In this document: positions 1-6,573 of the stretch, one piece after another
Layout: the number at the start of each line of letters is the position of its first letter
Position numbering within the stretch: the stretch's first letter is position 1
From: Pseudonocardiales bacterium
GTDB lineage: Bacteria > Actinomycetota > Actinomycetes > Mycobacteriales > Pseudonocardiaceae
Length of the DNA: 34,989 bases
Direction of reading: 5' to 3'
NCBI GenBank assembly: GCA_019244165.1
Contig: JAFATA010000047.1
Span: 1 to 34,989, forward strand
Notes under the pieces: model-generated
What the model saw: the letters and a program-made list of their open reading frames with translations, nothing else
What the model was told of the DNA's origin: nothing
Database searches by the model: none
Position numbers and translations under genes: made by a program

Positions 1-53
1 ACGCCGACCCCGCCGACCTGCACGCCTGGGCACAGCCACCCCCGCCCGGCTAA
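1..53 (+). CDS. 3' end of a gene entering from the left (partial)
   Basis: The third frame is open from the window edge to a TAA at 51-53 and reads as a Pro-rich C-terminus (ADPADLHAWAQPPPPG). The high GC at third codon positions is consistent with coding, but only 16 residues are visible, so no function can be given. It could equally be a chance open stretch. Confidence 0.3.
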   Translation, partial: ADPADLHAWAQPPPPG

Positions 54-123
54 CACCGGCACCGTCACCCCCGCCACGGCGTCACCGCTGCGAACAGGTC
101 ACGCTGGTTATCGCCACGCCTGA

Positions 124-252
124 TCACGAGAATTCCGAATAGTTACCAACGCCGGGCGCCTCGACGAAACCGAGGCGTGTCGGCGGTTTGACTCTGCGCT
201 GCTCCAGCTTGTCACCGACGGCCTGGTGGTTCACACACCTGGCCCACGGTAG
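124..252 (+). other. Possible remnant reading frame in the leader region of the peptide gene
   Basis: Between the left-edge gene and the 52-residue peptide gene, one frame stays open for about 42 codons. It reads like the end of a helical protein (a stretch such as RFDSALLQLVTDGLVVHTPG), but it has no convincing start codon or ribosome binding site. It may be the tail of a decayed gene or chance. The promoter of the peptide gene should lie in this interval; I see no convincing -35/-10 pair. Confidence 0.2.
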
Positions 253-279
253 GTCCGAGTGCCCGAGGGAGGTGAAAAA

Positions 280-438
280 ATGGAGAACCGGAACCGTCTC
301 GACCGACTCATGGGTCTCGCGGCTGTTTCGCAAGATGAGCCAGCGGTCGAGGTCATCCAGCCCGAAGTGAGGACCGGTGCGCAGTATGCGCTGCTGCCGT
401 CCATGCGGTTGGACGACGAGGAAAAGCACGAGGAATAG
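280..438 (+). CDS. 52-residue putative RiPP precursor peptide
   Basis: This short gene has an excellent Shine-Dalgarno (GGGAGGTGA, 267-275) five bases before an ATG at 280. The product starts MENRNRLDRLMGLAAVSQDE and ends in a strongly acidic tail (DDEEKHEE). It has no Cys or Trp, one Tyr (Y36), one His (H50) and Asp at 8, 19, 45 and 46. An amphipathic N-terminal half followed by a different C-terminal half fits a leader/core layout. It lies directly upstream of a B12-binding radical SAM enzyme, separated by a strong hairpin, the usual way to express a precursor in excess of its enzymes. The Tyr could be a radical or P450 target and the Asp residues fit the methyltransferase in the neighbourhood; these roles are inference. 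I do not recognise the peptide family. Confidence 0.65.
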   Translation: MENRNRLDRLMGLAAVSQDEPAVEVIQPEVRTGAQYALLPSMRLDDEEKHEE

Positions 439-476
439 CCCTGTCACCGAGCCGATGCCGGTCGGTCCAGGGCCCC

Positions 477-508
477 GCTCCGGCTCCCGAACTGGCGGGA
501 GCCGGAGC
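477..508 (+). terminator. Strong hairpin between peptide gene and radical SAM gene (attenuator-like)
   Basis: A perfect 13-bp inverted repeat (477-489 and 496-508, arm GCTCCGGCTCCCG) encloses a 6-base loop. It lies 38 bases after the stop of the peptide gene and just before the AGGAGG ribosome binding site of the next gene. There is no T-run, so it is best read as a partial terminator or mRNA-stabilising stem that keeps the upstream peptide message more abundant than the enzyme message. Confidence 0.6.
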
Positions 509-526
509 GTCCCCAGGAGGTGACCT

Positions 527-2953
527 ATGAACCGTCCGCTGTCTACGGTGCTGGTGAACCCACCACTGTGGAACGCCTATGCTCCACACCTCGCGGTTCC
601 TCTGTTGGTCGGCACGCTGCGCGCTCGTGGCTTGCCGGCCGTCGGCTACGACCTGAGCATCAGCTGCCTGGATTGGCTGCTCAGCCCATCGGTGCTCGAG
701 GAGCTCCGGGACAAGGTCGACCAAACTCCAGCGAAAAACCTTGAGCAGGAGTGGGTCCGGCAAAGGGCGCTCTTGGTGGCGATGAATGCAGCGCAGACCG
801 TCGACGAGGCCAAGGCAACGCTGCGTTCGTCGGCTACGCTGGCTGACGAGCAGCGCCAGCGGTGGGCCAGACGGTCACTGCGGGATGCGATGTGGCTGGT
901 ATCGGCTGCGTTTCCGGGCACCGAGTTTGACCTCGTCTGCAACCGCACATGCTATTCCCCGGAATCGACCCGGCAGGTCCTCGCAGCCGCCACCGATACC
1001 GAGCTCAACCCCTATCGCTGGGCGTTCGATCGCATGCTTGACTGGCCGCTGTTGGATGACCCTCGGGTGGGCCTGGTTGGGGTGAGCATCTCAGCGGACA
1101 CCCAGCTCGTCGCGGCCATAACCTTCCTGGCCATGCTGCGCGAGCGACGTGAAGATGTGCACGTGGTGCTCGGCGGCAACTTCGCGACCCGCATGGTGGA
1201 GCGGTGGGTCGTACCGCACCCGTTCCTCGACCTGATCGACACAGTGCTGGCCGGCGAGGGGGAAGAGAGCCTGCCGGCACTCGTCGAGGCACTGCCGCGA
1301 CTGCCGACACGACTGGCGGAACGGTCCGGCAACACCGTGCTGGCGGCTGACCCCCGGTCGGATATCCCTGGGGCGGTGTGGCGAGCAGGCCAGGAGCTAC
1401 GCCGGACGGCGTCACGCAGCGTCGACATTCGAAAATCCGCGATGCCTGCTTTCGGGGACCTGCCGCTCGACAAATACTTCGCACCGGGACCAGTATTGCC
1501 TGTATTCGGTTCCCGCAGCTGCGCGTGGGACTGTGCGTTCTGTTCTATCCCATTCGCAAGCAACAGCTTCCGGCAACGGCCGGCGGCCAACGTCGTCGCC
1601 GAGATGCGGACATTGCAGGACGAATATAGCACGTCATACTTCATGTTCGTCGACGAAATCATGACCCCGCGCACGCTGGACACGGTGAGCGCCGAGCTGA
1701 TCCGGACCGGAACTAAGTTATGGTGGTACGGCGAAACTCGCTTCGCCGGTGGGCTCACCGACGGCCTCGTCCGCCAGCTATACGACTCTGGCTGCCGGCG
1801 GATGAACTTCGGCCTCGAGTCCAGTAGTCAGCGCGTGCTTGATCTGATGCGCAAGGGCACCCGCACCGAACACATTATGACCAATGTGAAGGCCATGCTC
1901 GGCGCGGGTGTGCCCGTCCACTTGTTCGTCATCCACGGTTTCCCCGGTGAGACCCGTGAGGAGGCAGAAGACACCATCTCCTTCGCCGAGGACGTGGTCC
2001 GGGTGTCCCGCCAGCACTACGGCATTCCGTACACGACCTGGGGCGGCTCACCGTTCGTGCTGGACGTGCACTCGCCAATCGGAACCTCACCATCGAGCTT
2101 CGGCGTCATCACGCGAAGTCCGCACCCCGACGATGACCTCGCGCTGATGCGTGACTACGACACCTCTACCGGCCTGACCCAGCAGCAAAGCCTCAGGATA
2201 GCCACAGCGGCAGCGGGGACCAGAGTTTTCCGGGCACCCGTGGTGTGGTTCCGGGCGGCGCAGGACCCCACCGCTCGGGAAGTCGAAGAGTTCACCTTCC
2301 TCCGGGCCTGCCTCGGTGCCCCGATGCCCGGACCGCCGGAGACGCCCACACTGGACTGGCCACCACCAGCCGGAACCGATCGAATGACGGTAGCACCCGG
2401 CATCATCACACGCCGGCTGCCGTGGCAGGCCACGGAGCAGGATTCGGGGGCGTCCCTCGCTCTCTACGAGCCATACCGTGATCGCTTCTTGCAGCTGCAT
2501 TGGCCGGTGGACATCGATTTACCGGAGCTGTCCGGTCTGACGTGGGCTGAGCTGACGCGTTGGGTTGTGCAGAACCGCTGCACTTTCGCGAACCAGCCGG
2601 CAGTGCACACCGCGACGCTGTTGCTGCGGCATGGGTTCGTTGAAGTGATCGACCGGAGTCCCGAGCCGATCGCCTGGCGCTGGCGTCCGGAGCTGGGTGT
2701 GGCGACACAGCGCACCGCGGGCCGTACCATCCTCACGAATCCGATCACCGGCCTCACCGTCCGCCTGAATGACGAGGCCGCCGAGTTTTGGCGACTGCTA
2801 GTGTGCGCGGAGTCCGCCGGTCCGATACCCGGACCGGCCACCAACGACGACAAGGCCGCAGCAGCACCACAACCGTTGGTGTCCTCGCTGGCCCGGTATG
2901 GGATGCTGGTCCGTGAGGTGCTAGCGCTCGGAGATGCGTTCGGTGCGGCATAA
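527..2953 (+). CDS. B12-binding-domain radical SAM protein with PqqD-like C-terminus
   Basis: The 808-residue protein starts at an ATG behind AGGAGGTGACCT. Its N-terminus (VLVNPPLWNAYAPHLAVPLL) has the look of a cobalamin-binding Rossmann domain, extending with insertions to about residue 290. The radical SAM cluster motif CxxxCxxC is at C332, C336 and C339. Typical downstream elements are FVDE, then NFGLESSSQRVLDLMRKGT, then HGFPGETREE. About residues 730-808 (TILTNPITGLTVRLNDEAAEFW and a final L..YGMLVRE) resemble a PqqD-like RiPP recognition element. Cobalamin-dependent radical SAM enzymes commonly methylate unactivated carbons; some perform ring contractions or cross-links. Together with the small gene upstream, modification of that peptide is the natural inference. 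The RRE call rests on pattern only. Confidence 0.8.
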   Translation: MNRPLSTVLVNPPLWNAYAPHLAVPLLVGTLRARGLPAVGYDLSISCLDWLLSPSVLEELRDKVDQTPAKNLEQEWVRQRALLVAMNAAQTVDEAKATLRSSATLADEQRQRWARRSLRDAMWLVSAAFPGTEFDLVCNRTCYSPESTRQVLAAATDTELNPYRWAFDRMLDWPLLDDPRVGLVGVSISADTQLVAAITFLAMLRERREDVHVVLGGNFATRMVERWVVPHPFLDLIDTVLAGEGEESLPALVEALPRLPTRLAERSGNTVLAADPRSDIPGAVWRAGQELRRTASRSVDIRKSAMPAFGDLPLDKYFAPGPVLPVFGSRSCAWDCAFCSIPFASNSFRQRPAANVVAEMRTLQDEYSTSYFMFVDEIMTPRTLDTVSAELIRTGTKLWWYGETRFAGGLTDGLVRQLYDSGCRRMNFGLESSSQRVLDLMRKGTRTEHIMTNVKAMLGAGVPVHLFVIHGFPGETREEAEDTISFAEDVVRVSRQHYGIPYTTWGGSPFVLDVHSPIGTSPSSFGVITRSPHPDDDLALMRDYDTSTGLTQQQSLRIATAAAGTRVFRAPVVWFRAAQDPTAREVEEFTFLRACLGAPMPGPPETPTLDWPPPAGTDRMTVAPGIITRRLPWQATEQDSGASLALYEPYRDRFLQLHWPVDIDLPELSGLTWAELTRWVVQNRCTFANQPAVHTATLLLRHGFVEVIDRSPEPIAWRWRPELGVATQRTAGRTILTNPITGLTVRLNDEAAEFWRLLVCAESAGPIPGPATNDDKAAAAPQPLVSSLARYGMLVREVLALGDAFGAA

Positions 2954-2978
2954 TAGCTGACTTTTGGGAGGCATGATC

Positions 2979-3521
2979 GTGTCGCGGTTCACACTCCGTC
3001 CAGACCTTGAGGTGAGAGACTTCACGCCGGAAGACGAGACGGGGGTACAGGCACTCTTAGCGGCTGACGAGGACTATTTTGTCGCCGCAACCGGCAGCCC
3101 GTCGGCACCTGGGGACGTGCAGAGCCTGTTCTATTCCCTGCCGGAGGGAGCGGACCTAGACGCCAAACGGTTGCTCGTGGTTGTCTGCGGTGGACTGGTT
3201 ATCGGCCTCGTCGATGTAGTACTCGACTACCCGGAACCCTCTGCAGCTGCGGTCGGCCTGTTTTTTGTGCACCCTGACCACCGGCGGCAGGGTGTGGGCG
3301 ATGCCGTCGCCGGGGCGCTGATCAACTATGCCCGTGAGTCCCAGATTCACCTCGTCACGACGACCACCCCGCTCGAGTGGGCACCCGGGCGGGCTTTCCT
3401 TGAGCACCTCGACTTCACCGTCGAGGCACCCGAGCAGGCTCGCCACCAGACCAGCAACCGCAATCTGGGACCGTTCGAACCTCCAGTGCTACGAGCCCAG
3501 ATGCACCTACAGCAAAACTAG
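2979..3521 (+). CDS. GNAT-family N-acetyltransferase
   Basis: The reading frame has the GNAT acetyl-CoA binding signature HPDHRRQGVGDAVAGALINYA after a beta-strand pattern (AAVGLFFV), as expected in an acyl-CoA N-acyltransferase. I chose the GTG at 2979 (180 aa) because GGGAGG at 2966-2971 sits seven bases upstream; the ATG at 2973 is too close to that site. It lies between the radical SAM gene and the P450 gene on the same strand, so it is probably co-transcribed. It may acetylate the product for tailoring or self-protection, or act on an unrelated small molecule. The substrate cannot be told from sequence. Confidence 0.75.
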   Translation: MSRFTLRPDLEVRDFTPEDETGVQALLAADEDYFVAATGSPSAPGDVQSLFYSLPEGADLDAKRLLVVVCGGLVIGLVDVVLDYPEPSAAAVGLFFVHPDHRRQGVGDAVAGALINYARESQIHLVTTTTPLEWAPGRAFLEHLDFTVEAPEQARHQTSNRNLGPFEPPVLRAQMHLQQN

Positions 3522-3548
3522 TTGACGGTCCCGCCTGGGAAGATCGTT

Positions 3549-4757
3549 ATGAACGAAATCACAGAACTGTACGATTTAGTTTTTGAGTTCGAACAGCGGA
3601 ATAACTTGACAATCTGGAAAAATCCTCACGAAGAATGGTCGCGGCTACGGAACGTCGGTCCTGTACATAAGACAAGTATGCTAAAGCTTTTCAGGGGCGA
3701 GGATCTTAGCACCAGAGAAATGGATACTACACAGCCATGCTATCAGGTTGTTACATACGATGAGGCCATGGTCGTACTGAAGAACGAGTCGGTTTTTTCT
3801 GCCTCAGCCTATGGCGAAAGCATGGGTCGCATGATGGGCCGCACGTTCTTGGAGATGGACGGCTATGAACACAAGAGTCACCGACATCTCGTCCAGAGTC
3901 ATTTTGCGCGTAAAATATGTGAACTCTATAATGAGGACTTCGTCCGACCATTGGCTCGCAAGCTTATCATGAGGCTGGCCCATCGCCAAGGAGGTGATTT
4001 GGTACGAAGTTTTACGTTTCCACTCTCCGTGCTTGTCATTACTAAGATTATAGGACTGCCGTCCGCCGGGCTAGGATCATTAGTAGCCTGGGCTTTGGGG
4101 CTAAAAGCCGAAGATGACGGAGAGTGGGGGCGCGAAAAATTTACAGAAATAATCGATCGTCGGCGTGGAGAAGATAGTCAGGATGTCATCGGCACGCTAA
4201 CTAAAGCTACCGTCGACGGACGACGGCTGAGCGACGATGAAATTATCTCTTTTATACGACTATTGATATCGACCGGCACCGAACCGCCGTATCGCTCTCT
4301 GAGTAATCTACTAACCGGCCTGCTCAGTGATAGGATCCAACTGAGTTCGATAAAAAATGATAAGTCGCTGATTATCAATGCCATCAATGAAAGTATGCGA
4401 TGGGAACCGCCCCTGACGTGGGTGTTGCGTACCTGTAAAGAACCGACAGAAGTAGCCGGTACTAAATTCACAAAAGGCGACCTAGTGTGCGTAAATATCT
4501 CTTCGGCAAATCGTGACGAAAAACGCTGGAGTATGCCGGAAAAGTTCGACATTTATCGTCCCTACAAACCGCATATCGGAATGGGTGGAGGCGTCCACAC
4601 GTGCCTAGGGCAGCATTTGGCTATGATAGAATCAAAGGCTGCGGCCGAAGTCATTGTGGAGCGTTGTCCCGGAGTTCACATTGACATGGAAGCCGGTCGG
4701 CCAGAGATAGTTGGACGAGGTTTCAGATCACCCAGAGTGCTACCGGTACGGTTTTGA
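3549..4757 (+). CDS. Cytochrome P450 with atypical I-helix
   Basis: The 402-residue length is normal for a soluble bacterial P450. The heme ligand is C352 in MGGGVHTCLGQHLA, and the ExxR motif is E281-S-M-R284. The I-helix oxygen-activation segment reads STGTEPPY (241-248), so the usual Thr after the acidic residue is replaced by Pro-Pro. Loss of this Thr is known in P450s with substrate-assisted or unusual chemistry (P450eryF has Ala there). A TTG lies upstream in frame, but the ATG at 3549 matches the expected N-terminus better. Codon use is clearly more AT-rich than the radical SAM gene before it (many ATA, TTA, AAA codons), suggesting separate acquisition. A ferredoxin partner is not encoded nearby. 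The 3' end overlaps the convergent methyltransferase by 82 bp. Confidence 0.9.
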   Translation: MNEITELYDLVFEFEQRNNLTIWKNPHEEWSRLRNVGPVHKTSMLKLFRGEDLSTREMDTTQPCYQVVTYDEAMVVLKNESVFSASAYGESMGRMMGRTFLEMDGYEHKSHRHLVQSHFARKICELYNEDFVRPLARKLIMRLAHRQGGDLVRSFTFPLSVLVITKIIGLPSAGLGSLVAWALGLKAEDDGEWGREKFTEIIDRRRGEDSQDVIGTLTKATVDGRRLSDDEIISFIRLLISTGTEPPYRSLSNLLTGLLSDRIQLSSIKNDKSLIINAINESMRWEPPLTWVLRTCKEPTEVAGTKFTKGDLVCVNISSANRDEKRWSMPEKFDIYRPYKPHIGMGGGVHTCLGQHLAMIESKAAAEVIVERCPGVHIDMEAGRPEIVGRGFRSPRVLPVRF

Positions 4758-5914
4758 CTGCGTGGCGGCAGCGACCAAGACGTTCCCGCTGGGGTGTCGA
4801 TCCAGAGACGTTGGCGCTGCGGGGTGACGGTGAGACCGAGGCGGGTCCACTCGGGCTGCTCGTGCGCAAGCCATACCTGGTGGGCGCGTTCGAGGCTGTC
4901 CCACAGTGCGGTTGGTCCGCCTTCAAGGACGTCATACTGGCCCTGGCTGCCGGTCAGACTGACCGCAACCCAGGACCCGTCCGGGGTGGACAGGAAGCTG
5001 GCGGTTGGTTTTCGAGTGTCGGGATCGAGGTGCATCCCGATGTGCACGTCGGCGGGTAGTCCCTGGAACTGGGCGAGCAGCCAGACCAGGCGGTGGTCCC
5101 ACCAGGGATGGGGCGGGATGGTCGTTGTCCGCCGTCGGGTGCCTTCGCTGCGGGGATGGGGAGATGCGGATGTGTCGTCGTGGTGGTGGCGCATGGCCAT
5201 GAAGGAGCCCCACCGGGCGGTGAAACGGCCTTCCAGCCGGTCGGGATGGCGGTGCAGCAGGACGAGGTTGCCGGCTTCCCGGGCTACCTTGACATCGACT
5301 AGGATCTTGCCCCCGACGCGGAGCTGTTCGGCCCAGGCCCAGGGCACCGCGGGCACCGAGCAGGTGGCGATGATCCGATCAAAGGGGGCGTGCTCCGGGA
5401 GCCCGCCCGCGCCGTCGGCACTGACCAGGGTGGGCCGAAAGCCGATTGTGTGGAGCCGGTTGCGGGCGCTGTGGACGAGTTCTGGGTCGATGTCGACCGA
5501 GAAAACAAGGTTCGCGCCGAGCCGGTGCGACAGGAGCGCGGCGTTGTACCCGGTGCCGGTGCCGATTTCGAGCACCTTGTGTCCGTCGTGGACGTCGAGG
5601 GCTTCGAGCATGCGCAGCATGAGATCCGGTTTGGTGCTGCTGGAGACGGCCTCCTGGTGCGTTCCCCCATCGACCACTGCCGTGATGAAGGTCGTCGGGG
5701 TGTAGACGAGATCCAGCCCGCTCGGGGAGGTGACGTCCACCGGTTGCCAGGTACCGATGCCGTCTTGCTGATAGGCGGCGGGCACGAAGATGTGACGGGG
5801 GACGCCGGCCACGGCACTGCGCCATGCCGGATGGTGCACGTCGCCGTGGGCGACAAGGAGGTCGGCGAGCCGCTGCGCCCGGGGAGCCCAGTCGGTAACG
5901 GGTTGGGTGGTCAC
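4676..5914 (-). CDS. Protein-L-isoaspartate O-methyltransferase-like RiPP methyltransferase
   Basis: The 412-residue protein has a SAM-binding motif I VLEIGTGTGYNAALLSHRLG, motif II SVDIDPE, and a PIMT-like segment (HQEAVSSSTKPDLM) preceded by VPRHIFVP. Family knowledge: actinobacterial PIMT homologues of about 400 residues with a C-terminal extension accompany ATP-grasp, lanthipeptide (FxLD-type) and lasso systems. There they methylate Asp and can lead to aspartimide or isoaspartate. The start is taken at GTG 5914 behind GAGGGG; an in-frame extension upstream lacks a good ribosome site. It is transcribed towards the P450 and overlaps its 3' end. No ATP-grasp or LanM gene is present, so the 52-residue peptide with its acidic tail is the nearest plausible substrate; it could also be an orphan repair enzyme. 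Confidence 0.8.
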   Translation of the reverse strand: MTTQPVTDWAPRAQRLADLLVAHGDVHHPAWRSAVAGVPRHIFVPAAYQQDGIGTWQPVDVTSPSGLDLVYTPTTFITAVVDGGTHQEAVSSSTKPDLMLRMLEALDVHDGHKVLEIGTGTGYNAALLSHRLGANLVFSVDIDPELVHSARNRLHTIGFRPTLVSADGAGGLPEHAPFDRIIATCSVPAVPWAWAEQLRVGGKILVDVKVAREAGNLVLLHRHPDRLEGRFTARWGSFMAMRHHHDDTSASPHPRSEGTRRRTTTIPPHPWWDHRLVWLLAQFQGLPADVHIGMHLDPDTRKPTASFLSTPDGSWVAVSLTGSQGQYDVLEGGPTALWDSLERAHQVWLAHEQPEWTRLGLTVTPQRQRLWIDTPAGTSWSLPPRSQNRTGSTLGDLKPRPTISGRPASMSM

Positions 5915-5990
5915 TGCTTTCCCCTCGTCAGGACGTCGGCTAGTCTCTCGTAACCCTTGACAATTTACACAGTTTTGAACCGCTCCGGGT

Positions 5991-6542
5991 TTAGCGAGTT
6001 TTTGGCAGGTAATGTTTCTTGTATTCACCAATAGTGATCATAGTTTTGTTATCTCGAACCCTATCGACAAACAGTACACCATTGAGATGGTCAATCTCGT
6101 GCTGTAAGACATGAGCAATAATTCCTTCGAACACCGCTTCGCGCTGATGGGCGCGTTCATCTTGCCAACGCACTCGGATTTTTTTATAGCGCAACACCTT
6201 GGCATACAACGTGTCGTTACCGACACCGCAACTAATACAGCCCTCCCATAGTCCGGTCCGTTTTCCGAAGGTCTCTACGATAGCGGGATTGATAATCGTC
6301 GCACCGAAAGGCTTCAAATGTGGTCGCGTGGGGGTGGCTTTAATGTCGATGACTGAGATGGCGAGGCTTTTACCGACTTGCGGTGCAGCCAATCCGACCC
6401 CATAGCGTTTTTTTTCTAGAGTATAGTACATATTTTGAATCAGTTCTTGAGTGTCAGTCGAGAGAATTTCTTCCCTTGTTAGTTGGCGCGCCTGAAGACG
6501 CAAAACCGGATCACCAAAGCGCCTTCTCCCGAGAAGTTTCAT
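5991..6542 (-). CDS. def: Peptide deformylase (accessory copy)
   Basis: All three deformylase motifs are present in the 183-residue protein: GVGLAAPQVG, EGCISCG (metal Cys) and QHEIDHLNG (metal His pair and catalytic Glu). The enzyme removes the N-formyl group from nascent peptides using a divalent metal. The gene is AT-rich compared with the backbone and has no recognisable Shine-Dalgarno; the 20 bases before ATG are mostly A and T. Its position between the methyltransferase and the NACHT gene suggests an acquired extra copy. Possible jobs are providing a free N-terminus on the cluster peptide, acting as a resistant copy, or simply being a passenger. Confidence 0.9.
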   Translation of the reverse strand: MKLLGRRRFGDPVLRLQARQLTREEILSTDTQELIQNMYYTLEKKRYGVGLAAPQVGKSLAISVIDIKATPTRPHLKPFGATIINPAIVETFGKRTGLWEGCISCGVGNDTLYAKVLRYKKIRVRWQDERAHQREAVFEGIIAHVLQHEIDHLNGVLFVDRVRDNKTMITIGEYKKHYLPKTR

Positions 6543-6573
6543 AGAAAAAATTCAATTTTTGCGTATTTGTTAT

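Noticed and set aside
188..217. TTGACT as a -35 box for the 52-residue peptide gene
   Set aside because: No TAnnnT-like -10 lies 16-19 bases downstream.
124..447. Long open frame on the minus strand opposite the 52-residue peptide gene
   Set aside because: It has no ribosome site and is antisense to a peptide gene with a strong one; composition alone explains it.
527..4757. Bottromycin-type cluster, because radical SAM and P450 occur together
   Set aside because: No YcaO proteins or amidohydrolase are present and the peptide does not resemble a bottromycin precursor with an N-terminal core.
4794..5705. 303-codon plus-strand frame opposite the methyltransferase
   Set aside because: The minus strand encodes clear SAM-methyltransferase motifs; the plus frame is a GC-driven shadow rich in Arg, Ser and Trp.
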